Below, one piece after another: positions 26,820 through 34,875 of a stretch of 38,152 bases of DNA. Positions within the stretch are counted from its first letter, which is position 1, and every line of letters begins with the position of its first letter. Source of the stretch: DATLYF01 sp035575095 (GTDB taxonomy: Bacteria > Pseudomonadota > Gammaproteobacteria > Competibacterales > Competibacteraceae); contig DATLYF010000182.1 of the NCBI GenBank assembly GCA_035575095.1, positions 1 to 38,152 of the forward strand. Reading direction: 5' to 3'. Under the pieces are notes generated by a model. The model was not told the DNA's origin. It did not search any database and was given only the letters and a program-made list of their open reading frames with translations. The translations under genes were made by a program, and so were the position numbers.

Positions 26820-26996
26820 GGGTCGATCTCCTCTGCAGTGACGACTTTGACCCACTCCGCGGCGGGAGGCTCCCACCGACATCGACTACGAAGTCACCCG
26901 ATACCGTTGCGGTACCGGTCGCCGTTCGCCACCCGGTTCTCGGGCGTTTTGCCTGCTATACCTTTAGCGGAGCGTTGCAACTAAGGGGGAGCCATC
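26820..26996. other. Divergent spacer upstream of the nor operon
   Basis: 177 bp between the dioxygenase gene and the CMD-like gene. A TACCG-TTG-CGGTA inverted repeat lies near 26902-26914, and TATACC (26957-26962) could be a -10, but no good -35 matches. I found no FNR/DNR (TTGAT-N4-ATCAA), NsrR or NorR/sigma-54 signature, so control of nor by NO or oxygen cannot be read from this stretch. Confidence 0.35.
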
Positions 26997-27326
26997 ATGA
27001 CGAGCAAGCCCGCACTGCCCGAGTTGTACCAGCGACTCAGGGACCAGCACCGCAAGTTTTTCGATGCTGCCGAGGCCTTGGGCCAGGTGGCGAAGGCTGC
27101 AGGTCCCCTGGATACCAAGACTGCCCAATTGCTCCAGCTCACCGCCGCTGCGGCCATCCGCTCCGAGGGAGCGGTGCACAGCCACGTCCGCCGGGCCTTG
27201 GCCGCGGGCGCCACCCCGGAGGAGATCCGCCATGCCCTCATCCTGGTGACCAGCACCATTGGATTTCCCAACGTCATCGCCGCGCTCAGTTGGGCGGACG
27301 ACGTGATCGCGGAAAAAGGGGAATAA
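26997..27326 (+). CDS. CMD/AhpD-fold protein without the CxxC motif
   Basis: 109 aa, all-helical carboxymuconolactone-decarboxylase-like fold: LLQLTAAAAIRSEGAVHSHVRRALAAGATPEEIRHALILV in outline. AhpD-type redox members have a Cys-x-x-Cys at the position that reads SEGA (56-59) here, while the following histidines (61, 63) remain. It therefore cannot act as a disulfide reductase by the AhpD mechanism. A GGGGGAG ribosome-binding site precedes ATG 26997. It lies 75 bp before norC on the same strand and may be an accessory of NO reduction; its actual role is unknown. Length is normal for single-domain members. Confidence 0.85.
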   Translation: MTSKPALPELYQRLRDQHRKFFDAAEALGQVAKAAGPLDTKTAQLLQLTAAAAIRSEGAVHSHVRRALAAGATPEEIRHALILVTSTIGFPNVIAALSWADDVIAEKGE

Positions 27327-27360
27327 GCGGTAGACCACCCGGTCTCTCGATGGCGCAAGG

Positions 27361-27379
27361 ACGGCGGACGGTGCGCCGT
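27361..27379. repeat. Hairpin between the CMD gene and norC
   Basis: ACGGCG-N7-CGCCGT lies in the 75-bp gap, 23 bp before norC. No T run follows, and the norC ribosome-binding site (GGGGGGAG) comes right after. It may set relative expression or be chance in GC-rich DNA. Confidence 0.3.
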
Positions 27380-27401
27380 TCTAAAAAGGGGGGAGAACAA
27401 C

Positions 27402-27854
27402 ATGGCCGAGCGTCTGACCAAAACGGCCGCCCGCAACATCTTTTACGGCGGCTCACTCGTGTTCCTCGTGCTCTTCGGCCTGCTGACGGCCCATAGCCAC
27501 AGCTACATCGTCAGCACCTCGACCGATGCGGCGGGGCTCACCGAGGCGGTGGCCCGCGGCAAGCATGTCTGGGAGAGAAATGCCTGCATCAACTGCCACA
27601 CCCTCCTCGGCGAGGGCGCCTACTTCGCCCCGGAGCTCGGTAACGTCTGGGTACGCTACGGCGGACGCGAAAATCCCGATGCGGCGCGCACGGCCCTCAA
27701 GGCCTGGATGAAGGCCCAGCCCACCCGGGCGCCTGCCCGGCGCCAGATGCCGCAATTCAACCTCTCCGAGCAGGAGCTCGATGACCTCGTCAGCTTCCTG
27801 GAATGGACCAGCCGCATCGACACCCAGGGCTGGCCGCCGAAGAAATCCGGCTGA
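27402..27854 (+). CDS. norC: Nitric oxide reductase subunit C (cytochrome c)
   Basis: 150 aa. One N-terminal membrane anchor (about residues 14-31) holds a periplasmic cytochrome c domain. The haem c site is C62-I-N-C65-H66, and Met116 in RRQMPQF is the likely sixth ligand. The order CINCHTLLGEGAYFAPEL is diagnostic for NorC. It delivers electrons from soluble cytochromes to NorB, which reduces two NO to N2O. ATG 27402 follows a GGGGGGAGAAC ribosome-binding site. First structural gene of norCBQD. Confidence 0.96.
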   Translation: MAERLTKTAARNIFYGGSLVFLVLFGLLTAHSHSYIVSTSTDAAGLTEAVARGKHVWERNACINCHTLLGEGAYFAPELGNVWVRYGGRENPDAARTALKAWMKAQPTRAPARRQMPQFNLSEQELDDLVSFLEWTSRIDTQGWPPKKSG

Positions 27855-27868
27855 GGGAGGATCCGGCC

Positions 27869-29233
27869 ATGAAATACGCCACGCAAAAGCTCGCCTATCC
27901 CTATATCGTCGTCGCCCTCGCCCTGTTCGCCGTGCAGGTGCTGTTCGGGGCCCTGGCCGGCACCGTCTATGTCGTGCCCCATTTCCTGTCCGAGCTCCTG
28001 CCCTTCAACATCCTGCGCATGATCCACACCAACGCCCTCATCTTCTGGACGTTGCTGGGCTTTTTCGCCGCCGCTTATTACCTGATCCCCGAGGAGTCGG
28101 AGACCGAGATCTTCAGCCCGATGCTCGCCTACGTGCAGCTCGGGATCCTGGTCATCGGCGGCCTCGCCGCCATCATCGGCTATCTCTTCCGCATCCACGA
28201 GGGGCGCGAATTTCTCGAGCAGCCGCTGTGGGTCAAGGGGGGAATCGTCATCGCCGCGCTGCTCTTTCTATTCAACATCACTGTGACGGTGCTGAAAGGG
28301 CGCAAGACGGCAATCACCAACGTCTTGCTGCTCGGCTTGTGGGGTACCGCCCTCTTCTTTCTCTTCGCTCTTTACAACCCCACCAATCTCGCGCTCGACA
28401 AGATGTACTGGTGGTACGTCGTCCACATCTGGGTAGAGGGGGTCTGGGAGCTGGTCATGGCCTCGGTGCTAGGCTTCCTGATGATCAAGCTGACCGGCAT
28501 CGACCGGGAAGTGGTCGAGAAGTGGCTCTACGTGATCGTGGGGCTCGCCCTGTTCAGCGGCCTGCTCGGCACCGGCCATCACTACTACTGGATCGGGACG
28601 CCCGGCTATTGGCAGTGGATCGGCAGCATCTTCTCTACCTTCGAGATCGCGCCTTTCTTCGCCATGGTGGTCTTCGTCTTCACGATGGTGTGGAAGGGCG
28701 GCCGCGAGCATCCCAACACGGCCGCGCTCCTGTGGGCGCTCGGCTGTGCCGTGGCCGCCTTCTTGGGAGCCGGCGTGTGGGGCTTCATGCACACCCTCTC
28801 TTTCGTCAACTTCTACACCCACGGCACTCAGATCACCGCGGCGCATGGGCACCATGCCTTCTACGGTGCCTACGTGATGCTGAATCTCGCCATGTTCACC
28901 TACGTCATGCCGCACTTGCGCGGCCACCGCCTCCCTTACAACCAGATCCTCAATATGTGGAGCTTCTGGATCATGACCTCGGCGGTCTTCTTCATGACCT
29001 TTACCCTGACCTTCGCCGGGGTGGTGCAGACCCATTTGCAGCGCGTCCTGGGCATGGGCTACATGGAGGTGCAGGATCAGCTCGCCCTGTTCTACTGGAT
29101 GCGGCTGGGCGCCGGGCTGTTCGTGGTGCTCGCCGCCGGGATGTTCATCTACGCCCTGCTTGGTCCGGCCAAGGAGGAGGAGCCGGTGCACATCGAGCGG
29201 CATCCCGAGGTGACCGAAGGAGAGACGGTGTGA
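27869..29233 (+). CDS. norB: Nitric oxide reductase subunit B
   Basis: 454 aa, with about 12 membrane helices. It contains low-spin haem b, haem b3 and the non-haem iron FeB. Ligands are visible: His53 (RMIHTNALIFW) and His328 for low-spin haem, His326 (AHGHHAFYG) for b3, and His186, His237 and His238 for FeB. Glu190 (VHIWVEGVWE) and Glu259 (STFEIAPF) match the conserved essential glutamates of the Pseudomonas enzyme. No N-terminal quinol-oxidase extension exists, so this is the cytochrome c-dependent type. It starts 14 bp after norC with a GGGAGGATC ribosome-binding site. Confidence 0.97.
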   Translation: MKYATQKLAYPYIVVALALFAVQVLFGALAGTVYVVPHFLSELLPFNILRMIHTNALIFWTLLGFFAAAYYLIPEESETEIFSPMLAYVQLGILVIGGLAAIIGYLFRIHEGREFLEQPLWVKGGIVIAALLFLFNITVTVLKGRKTAITNVLLLGLWGTALFFLFALYNPTNLALDKMYWWYVVHIWVEGVWELVMASVLGFLMIKLTGIDREVVEKWLYVIVGLALFSGLLGTGHHYYWIGTPGYWQWIGSIFSTFEIAPFFAMVVFVFTMVWKGGREHPNTAALLWALGCAVAAFLGAGVWGFMHTLSFVNFYTHGTQITAAHGHHAFYGAYVMLNLAMFTYVMPHLRGHRLPYNQILNMWSFWIMTSAVFFMTFTLTFAGVVQTHLQRVLGMGYMEVQDQLALFYWMRLGAGLFVVLAAGMFIYALLGPAKEEEPVHIERHPEVTEGETV

Positions 29234-30045
29234 CGCGCGCCACGCTGGCCATCCAATCCCGCGCGGCCGAAGGGATACCTTACTATCAGCCGAGCGGCGA
29301 GGAGTGTGCCCTGTTCGAGCACGCCTGGCGCCGGCGGCTGCCGCTGCTGCTCAAGGGGCCGACCGGCTGCGGCAAGACTCGTTTCGTCACCCACATGGCC
29401 GCCCGTCTGGGGCGGCCACTGTACACCGTGGCCTGCCACGATGATCTCACCGCCGCCGATCTCACCGGCCGTTACCTGCTGCAAGGAGGCGACACCGTCT
29501 GGGTCGACGGGCCGCTCACCCGGGCCGTGCGGGAAGGCGCCATCTGCTATCTGGACGAGGTGGTGGAGGCACGCAAGGACGTCACCGTGGTCTTGCATCC
29601 GCTCACCGACGACCGCCGCCTCCTGCCCCTGGAGCGCACCGGAGAACTCCTGGAGGCGCCCGATGAGTTCATGCTGGTGATCTCCTACAATCCTGGCTAC
29701 CAGAACCTCCTGAAGGGCCTGAAACCCTCTACCCGGCAGCGCTTCCTGGCCCTGGAGTTCGACTTTCCGGCCCCAGAGCTGGAAACTCTCATCGTCGCCC
29801 ACGAGAGTGGCCTGGCTGCGGAGCGCTGCGCGGCCCTGGTGCGTCTGGCCCACCGCCTGCGCAGCCTCAAGGGCCAGGACCTGGAGGAAGGGGTCTCGAC
29901 GCGGCTACTGGTCTACTGCGCCACCCTGATTGCCGCGGGCGTCAAGCCGGACCTGGCGGTCCGCACGGCGCTCATCGCTCCCCTGACCGACGATCCGGAC
30001 GTCAAGGCGGGGCTGCTCGAGGTGGTGCGTGCCGCCTACGGCTGA
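29230..30045 (+). CDS. norQ: NorQ, MoxR-type AAA+ ATPase
   Basis: 271 aa from GTG 29230, which overlaps the norB stop by 4 bases (GTGA); AGGAGAG precedes it. Walker A is GPTGCGKT (43-50) and Walker B ICYLDE (105-110), with the family's VISYNPGYQN sensor region. NorQ/CbbQ proteins form rings that, with the VWA protein NorD, insert or activate the non-haem iron in NorB. An in-frame stretch upstream to 27781 is only shadow of norB. The C-terminal STRLLVYCATLIAAG is typical of the family. Confidence 0.94.
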   Translation: MTRATLAIQSRAAEGIPYYQPSGEECALFEHAWRRRLPLLLKGPTGCGKTRFVTHMAARLGRPLYTVACHDDLTAADLTGRYLLQGGDTVWVDGPLTRAVREGAICYLDEVVEARKDVTVVLHPLTDDRRLLPLERTGELLEAPDEFMLVISYNPGYQNLLKGLKPSTRQRFLALEFDFPAPELETLIVAHESGLAAERCAALVRLAHRLRSLKGQDLEEGVSTRLLVYCATLIAAGVKPDLAVRTALIAPLTDDPDVKAGLLEVVRAAYG

Positions 30046-30050
30046 GCGCC

Positions 30051-31979
30051 ATGGCCGCGTTTCTCGAGCTGGAGGAGACGGTCGGGCGCTACTGGCACCG
30101 CTGGGTGGTCAGGCAAGCCGCCAGTTACCCCAGCCATCCCGAGTCCGCCGTCGCCCTGGAGGATCTACGCGGCCGCCTGGCGGTATTCTTCCGCGGCCTG
30201 GGCGGTGCGGCCGGCGTGCGCCTCGCCGCCTGCGCTCATAGCGTCTGCGGCCATCGCCTGAGTCTGCGCCAGCGTCTGGGCCTGGGGATGGAGGAGCGCC
30301 TGCAGCGGCCGACTTTCGACGGCGCCGCCCTGCTCCTGCCGGAGCATTTGGACTGCTTTCCCGACCCTGCCCTCAACGAGCGGCTCTATTATTGGCTCGC
30401 CGCCTTCTTCGCCCACGCCGCCCCGCTGCCACCGCGTCCTCCCGATCCCCTGCAGGCCGACATCACGCTCCTGCGGGCGGCGCAGGTGACGACGGCGCGG
30501 GCGCTGGCCGAGTGGCCGGGCCTGGCGCCGCCGCATGCGCGCCTCACCGCCGCGCTGCGCGAGATCCGCCCGCGCCGTCAGCTCAAAGGCTGGGAGGCGG
30601 CGATGGAGGAAGTGGTGATGGCCCTGCTGGGGGGCGCCGCCCCCACCGCCGAGGCGGCGCGCCGCGTCCTGGCTGCCGTGCTCGACCCCGAGCGGGACAT
30701 CCACCAGCTGGTCGCACCGCGGGGTTACCGCCCATTTCTGCCGGTGCCGCTGTGGGGCGAGGTGACGGTGCGCCGTCCCGACCCGGGTCCCGACAGCGAC
30801 GAGCCGGGTGGCAACGGGGCCGACGCTGGCAACGGCAAGCGCCGCAAGGCCGCACGCCGCCCCGCGGAGCAAGCCGAGCGGAATGATCCCCTGCTCCTCA
30901 ACCGTTTCCAGAACATCCTCGGCCTGGCCGAGCTGGTCAATGTCAACCGCGACGTCGAGGATGATGATCCCGACGCCGCTCGCCAAGCGGCCGAGGATCT
31001 CGATGAGATCACGCTAAGCAGCCATCGGCGCAAGGCGGCAACCCGGCTCACGTTCGACCTGGACCTCTCGCCCGAGGCCGCCGCTGGCGGGCCGTTGAGC
31101 GCCGAGTATGCTTATCCGGAGTGGGACTACACTCGGAATAGCTATCACCCGAACCACTGTCGGGTGATTGCGGGACTGGCCAGCGAGGAGGGTGAGGACT
31201 GGCGCCCTGATGCGGCGGCGCAGCGGCGCATCCGCGCGGTGCGCCGGCAGTTCGAGGCGCTGCGCCCGCGACGCCAGGTCTTCCCCGCCCAGAGCGACGG
31301 CGACGAACTCGATCTCACCGCGCTGGTACGCTCCCATGCCGATCACAGGGCCGGCGGGCCGGGCTCGGAGCGGATCTACGTCCAGGCCCGCAACGCCGCT
31401 CGCGACCTGGCGGTGGCGGTGCTGCTGGATGCCTCGCTCTCCACCGACAGTTGGATCGACAATCGCCGGGTGCTGGATCTGGAAAAGGAGGCGGTCGCCG
31501 TATTGACTCATGGCCTCGCCGCCTGCGGCGACGCTCATGCCGTCTTCGCCTTCACCTCCAGAAGACGGGATTGGGTCAGCGTGCGCACCATCAAGGACTT
31601 CGACGAGCCCCTGAACGGCGCCGTCGAACGCCGCCTGCAGGCCTTGCGACCCGGTTACTACACCCGCATCGGCGCCGCCCTGCGCCATACCGCCACCCGT
31701 CTGCACGAGCGGCCGAACCGCCATCGGCTGATCCTCCTGCTCACCGACGGCAAGCCCAACGACCTCGACCACTACGAGGGCCGCTACGGCATCGAGGACA
31801 CCCGCAAGGCCATCCGCGAGGCGCGCCAGCAGGGGCTGGCCGTGTTCGGCATAACGGTGGATAAAAAGGCCCGCGACTACTTCCCCTATCTCTTCGGCCG
31901 CAGCGGCTACGCCATCATCAGTCGAATAGGACGGCTGCCGGCGGCGCTGCCGGCGATTTACCGGCAACTCGTCGGCTAG
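30051..31979 (+). CDS. norD: NorD, VWA-domain activator of NO reductase
   Basis: 642 aa. The N-terminal half is helical and variable; a charged, low-complexity segment (about 245-280, rich in Asp, Asn, Lys and Arg) links to the C-terminal von Willebrand A domain. The MIDAS motif D-A-S-L-S lies near residue 459 (VAVLLDASLSTDSW), with the later LLLTDGKPNDLDHYEG strand. It is the partner of NorQ for activation of NorB. It starts 5 bp after norQ and ends with TAG (31977-31979), the only intact gene here that clearly uses amber as its true stop. Last gene of the operon. Confidence 0.94.
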   Translation: MAAFLELEETVGRYWHRWVVRQAASYPSHPESAVALEDLRGRLAVFFRGLGGAAGVRLAACAHSVCGHRLSLRQRLGLGMEERLQRPTFDGAALLLPEHLDCFPDPALNERLYYWLAAFFAHAAPLPPRPPDPLQADITLLRAAQVTTARALAEWPGLAPPHARLTAALREIRPRRQLKGWEAAMEEVVMALLGGAAPTAEAARRVLAAVLDPERDIHQLVAPRGYRPFLPVPLWGEVTVRRPDPGPDSDEPGGNGADAGNGKRRKAARRPAEQAERNDPLLLNRFQNILGLAELVNVNRDVEDDDPDAARQAAEDLDEITLSSHRRKAATRLTFDLDLSPEAAAGGPLSAEYAYPEWDYTRNSYHPNHCRVIAGLASEEGEDWRPDAAAQRRIRAVRRQFEALRPRRQVFPAQSDGDELDLTALVRSHADHRAGGPGSERIYVQARNAARDLAVAVLLDASLSTDSWIDNRRVLDLEKEAVAVLTHGLAACGDAHAVFAFTSRRRDWVSVRTIKDFDEPLNGAVERRLQALRPGYYTRIGAALRHTATRLHERPNRHRLILLLTDGKPNDLDHYEGRYGIEDTRKAIREARQQGLAVFGITVDKKARDYFPYLFGRSGYAIISRIGRLPAALPAIYRQLVG

Positions 31980-32001
31980 CGGAGCTGACCCGAAAAGGCT
32001 C

Positions 32002-32037
32002 GGGAGGGGCAAGGGTAACCCCGGCCTTGCCCCTCCC
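32002..32037. terminator. Strong hairpin between convergent norD and the EamA gene
   Basis: A perfect 13-bp stem: GGGAGGGGCAAGG (32002-32014), a 10-base loop, and its complement (32025-32037). It lies in the 85-bp gap where the two transcripts meet. No T run follows on the plus strand; it may stop transcription both ways or act as an RNA 3' end block. Confidence 0.65.
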
Positions 32038-32064
32038 CCATCGAGAATCGAAAAGGCAAGCGCT

Positions 32065-32973
32065 TCAGAGCGCGCGCACGCGCTGCGCCAGCAGGATCGC
32101 CGCCAGCACCACGGCCGCGCCAGCGGTCTGCGCTAGCGAGGGCTGTTCGCCCAGCAGCGGCCAGGCGGCGACGGCGCTGAGCACCGGCATCAACAGCAGC
32201 ACCAGCGACGACGGTCCCACCGCCAGCCGGCCCAGCGACAGGGCGGTCAGCCCCTGGCCGAGGGCATGGGCGAACAGCCCCAGCCCGAGCAGTGCCAGCC
32301 AGCCGTCGGAACTCGACGGCAGTGCCGGGCCGCCATGGGCGAGCGCCAGCAGGCCTAGCGCCACCATCCCCACCAGGGTGGTGCCGAACATCACCACCGA
32401 CGCCGCCAACCGCGCCCGCAGCGCCTTGACCAGTACCAGATAGAGGCCGAAGAAAGCCGCCGAGCCCAGCGCCAGCGCATCACCCAGAAGATCGGCTCCG
32501 GCACGGCCGCGGGTATCGCCGGCCAGCAGCAGCGCCCCGACCAGGGCCAGGCCGAGCGCGGCGAGCAGGCCACGGCCGGGGCGCTCGCCGAAGGCCAGCC
32601 AGGCCATGCCCACGACCAAGAGCGGCGCCAGATTGCTGAGGAAAGTGGCATTGGCCACCGAGGTGCGGGCCAGGGCGGCGTGGAAGAAACCCAGATCGCC
32701 GGCGAAGGCCAGCCCGGCCACGGCCAGCAGCAGCAGTTCCCGGCGCCGGGGCAGGCGCACGCGGCCCGCGCCCGGCAACAGCCAGCTCCACAGCGCCAGC
32801 AGCGGCAGGGCCATGAGCAGCCGCCAGAAGGCGCTGTCCACCGCGCTCATCCCGGTGTAGCGCACCAGAATGGGCGAGGCGGCGATGCAGACCGTGCCAC
32901 TGATCAGCATCACCAGGGCGCCGAGATCGGCGTAGCGAGCGGGGACGGCAGCCAATGGGGCGGGACAGGACAT
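32065..32973 (-). CDS. EamA/DMT-family transporter (10 TM exporter)
   Basis: 302 aa made of two EamA repeats of about five helices each, as in the drug/metabolite exporter superfamily (YdcZ/RhaT-like). The first repeat starts ADLGALVMLISGTVCIAAS and includes FWRLLMALPLLALW; the second starts GDALALGSAAFFGLYLVLVKAL. The LLGEQPS and FGERPGR segments at the repeat ends are typical. The start MSCPAPL at 32973 follows GGAG 8 bp away; a GTG 12 codons upstream is the alternative. Divergent from the LysR gene, whose product may control it. Substrate unknown. Confidence 0.87.
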   Translation of the reverse strand: MSCPAPLAAVPARYADLGALVMLISGTVCIAASPILVRYTGMSAVDSAFWRLLMALPLLALWSWLLPGAGRVRLPRRRELLLLAVAGLAFAGDLGFFHAALARTSVANATFLSNLAPLLVVGMAWLAFGERPGRGLLAALGLALVGALLLAGDTRGRAGADLLGDALALGSAAFFGLYLVLVKALRARLAASVVMFGTTLVGMVALGLLALAHGGPALPSSSDGWLALLGLGLFAHALGQGLTALSLGRLAVGPSSLVLLLMPVLSAVAAWPLLGEQPSLAQTAGAAVVLAAILLAQRVRAL

Positions 32974-33032
32974 GACGGCACTCCAGGCACGGTTTTCTAC
33001 CAGGTTCACTGGCCATCATCATGGCAGGATCG

Positions 33033-33072
33033 TTGACATCAGTTAAACGAATTGATCTGATGATTCCATCAG
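33033..33072 (+). promoter_or_regulatory. LysR-gene promoter and two dyads in the divergent spacer
   Basis: TTGACA (33033-33038) with TCTGAT 17 bp on (33056-33061) makes a good plus-strand promoter. A LysR-style T-N11-A site, ATCA-N11-TGAT (33038-33056), fills its spacer. A perfect 6-4-6 repeat, CTGATG-ATTC-CATCAG (33057-33072), covers the probable start point. The arrangement fits self-repression and control of the divergent EamA gene. Confidence 0.65.
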
Positions 33073-33094
33073 CAAAAATGATGGAGCATGCGCC

Positions 33095-33961
33095 ATGAGC
33101 ACCACCCTGGACATCGATCTGCTGCGCGCCTTGGTGGCCGTGGTCGATAGCGGCGGCTTCACGACTGCGGCGCAGCGCCTGCACCGGACCCAGTCGGCGG
33201 TGAGCATGCAGTTGCGCAAGCTGGAAGAAACGGTCGGCCGCCGTCTGCTGGAGCGCGGCCGCAATGGCGTGGTCGCCACCGCCGACGGCGAGCTGCTGCT
33301 AGGCTATGCCCGCCAGTTGCTGAGCCTGCACGATCAGGCGCTGGCGACGTTGCGTGCCGATCCGGCTGTGGGTCGGGTGCGGCTGGGCATTCCCGACGAC
33401 TACGCCCATGTCTTCCTGCCCGAGGCGGTGGCGCGCTTCACCGCCTGCTATCCGCGGGTAGAAGTGCGGGTCGATTGCGCCCTGAGCCGCGCCCTGGAGA
33501 AACGGCTGCAGGCCGGCGAGTTCGATCTCATCGTGGTGACGCGCCGCCCCGGCGACAGCAGCGGTACCACCCTGCGCCGTGAACCGCTGGTGTGGGCGGC
33601 GGCGCCGGGACACCGGCCGGAACTCAGCGATCCGCTGCCGCTGGCCATGTTTCCGGAGGACTGCGCCTTCCGCCCCTATCTGCTGACGACCCTGGAACGG
33701 GCCGGGCGGCCTTGGCGCACCGCCTTCACCAGCAGCAGCCTGACCGGCGTGCTGTCGGCGGTGACCTGCGGCCTGGCGCTGACCTGTCTGGCGCGCAGCA
33801 CGGTGCCGTCCGGCTGGCGCATCCTCGGCCCGGCCGAAGGGCTGCCGCCGCTGCCGGCGGTGGAGATCGCCCTACACATGGCCGAGCCGGCCAGCCCGGC
33901 GGTGCGCGCCCTGGCCCGGCATCTGCTGGCCACCCTGGGCGAGTTGCCGACGGCGGCTTAA
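33095..33961 (+). CDS. LysR-family transcriptional regulator
   Basis: 288 aa. The N-terminal winged helix (DLLRALVAVVDSGGFTTAAQRLHRTQSAVSMQLRKLEE in outline, residues 8-46) is classical LysR, followed by a linker helix and a substrate-binding domain from about residue 90 (VGRVRLGIPDDYAHVFLPEAVARF). The effector is unknown. It faces the EamA exporter gene across a spacer with dyads, so local control of that exporter is likely. Its last 4 bases overlap the 3' end of the convergent lipoprotein gene. ATG 33095 has only a weak ribosome-binding site. Confidence 0.92.
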   Translation: MSTTLDIDLLRALVAVVDSGGFTTAAQRLHRTQSAVSMQLRKLEETVGRRLLERGRNGVVATADGELLLGYARQLLSLHDQALATLRADPAVGRVRLGIPDDYAHVFLPEAVARFTACYPRVEVRVDCALSRALEKRLQAGEFDLIVVTRRPGDSSGTTLRREPLVWAAAPGHRPELSDPLPLAMFPEDCAFRPYLLTTLERAGRPWRTAFTSSSLTGVLSAVTCGLALTCLARSTVPSGWRILGPAEGLPPLPAVEIALHMAEPASPAVRALARHLLATLGELPTAA

Positions 33962-34695
33962 CTCACGTCATACCAGATCCCGCCCTGGCGGCAGAGCAGG
34001 CCCTCACCGCTGCGCTCGATCTCGGCCCGGCGGTATTCGCGCCGTATCCGCCGACAAGGGATATCGTCGCTGAGGCGCTGCTCGGCGACGATGGCGATGC
34101 GGCCCGAGGCGCCGGTGTCGGGATTGCTCCACTGCGTCTCGCCACCCGCGCCTTGCTCGGCGATGCCGAGCAGGGCGCGCGCCTCGGCCGGGCGATCGGC
34201 ATCGGGTACCACGGCCAGCACCTGCCGCACCTGATCGGCGGTGGCCTGGGCCTGGTCGATGCGCGCCTGGGCAGTATGGGCCGCGCCCAGCGCCGTACCC
34301 GCCGCGCCGGCGTCCTGGGCCAGCCCCGGCAGGCTGCCGACCAGGGAGGCACCGCCGCTCAGCGCGCCCACCACCACCTGCCCGGCCAGGGAGGTCGCCT
34401 GGCGGACGGCCACTTCCCGTTTCACCTGCCCCGCCACGTCGAGGCGCGGCCGTTCCAATCGCCCCTCGGCCACCGCCGTCAACGGCAGTCCGATCAGGGC
34501 CAGATCGATGCGCTCGGGTGCCTGCTCGCCACTGCCGGTCACGCCGGCCAGCGCCCCGGCCCCGGCCACCAGGCCGGTGGGATCGGCCTGCACCGCCATC
34601 TGCAGGGGCGATACGCCACCCGGATTCGAAGCACAGGCGCTTATCACGAATGCGCCCACCAGCAGCCCGCCGAAGCGTAAACACCTATACGTCAT
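33958..34695 (-). CDS. Uncharacterised lipoprotein
   Basis: 245 aa from ATG 34695 (GTG 34701 possible). The signal peptide is short and ends in a lipobox, VISAC, so Cys21 would be lipidated. The body is rich in Ala, Gly and Val, with a possible hydrophobic glycine zipper around GQVVVGALSGGASLVGSLPGLAQ. The C-terminus (WSNPDTGASGRIAIV, PCRRIRREYRR, GEGLLCRQGGIWY) recalls the end of small surface-antigen-like lipoproteins, in which a Cys pair closes the last sheet. I do not recognise a family for the whole protein. The stop overlaps the LysR stop by 4 bp. A localised outer-membrane or periplasmic role is inference. Confidence 0.7.
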   Translation of the reverse strand: MTYRCLRFGGLLVGAFVISACASNPGGVSPLQMAVQADPTGLVAGAGALAGVTGSGEQAPERIDLALIGLPLTAVAEGRLERPRLDVAGQVKREVAVRQATSLAGQVVVGALSGGASLVGSLPGLAQDAGAAGTALGAAHTAQARIDQAQATADQVRQVLAVVPDADRPAEARALLGIAEQGAGGETQWSNPDTGASGRIAIVAEQRLSDDIPCRRIRREYRRAEIERSGEGLLCRQGGIWYDVS

Positions 34696-34748
34696 CTGCA
34701 CTTACCGCTCGTGACACCTTTCCAGGAGCAAGGTCGGTCTTTATACCA

Positions 34749-34770
34749 TGGCACACGCCGCTATGTGCCA
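34749..34770. repeat. Perfect inverted repeat TGGCACA-N8-TGTGCCA
   Basis: 7-8-7 dyad in the 180-bp gap (34696-34875), 54 bp upstream of the lipoprotein gene, with TATAAA-like bases just downstream on the minus strand. It could be an operator or a hairpin. No partner -35 was convincing. Confidence 0.45.
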
Positions 34771-34790
34771 GCGCTCCGTCACAGCGCCTG

Positions 34791-34852
34791 GGCCCCCTGC
34801 TCTCCTACGAAGTGGGAGAGCGCGTAGCGAGAGGCCGGGTGGAGAGGGGGCC
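34791..34852. repeat. REP-like compound hairpin after the DapA-family gene
   Basis: Outer stem GGCCCCCT (34791-34798) / AGGGGGCC (34845-34852) encloses an inner stem GCTCTCC (34799-34805) / GGAGAGC (34815-34821). An alternative pairing of CTCTCCTAC with GTAGCGAGAG also exists. It follows the deaminase stop by about 25 bp on the minus strand, so it may be a terminator or a repeated intergenic element of the genome. Confidence 0.5.
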
Positions 34853-34875
34853 TCTTCATGCCAATGTCCTGACCG

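Noticed and set aside
26732..27496. 254-codon plus-strand ORF across the CMD gene
   Set aside because: It mixes antisense of the dioxygenase gene with out-of-frame CMD sequence. The CMD frame has a strong ribosome-binding site and a clear fold.
27781..29229. In-frame upstream extension of norQ
   Set aside because: The extra residues are the shadow of norB in another frame. The GTGA overlap at 29230 with AGGAGAG before it explains the true start.
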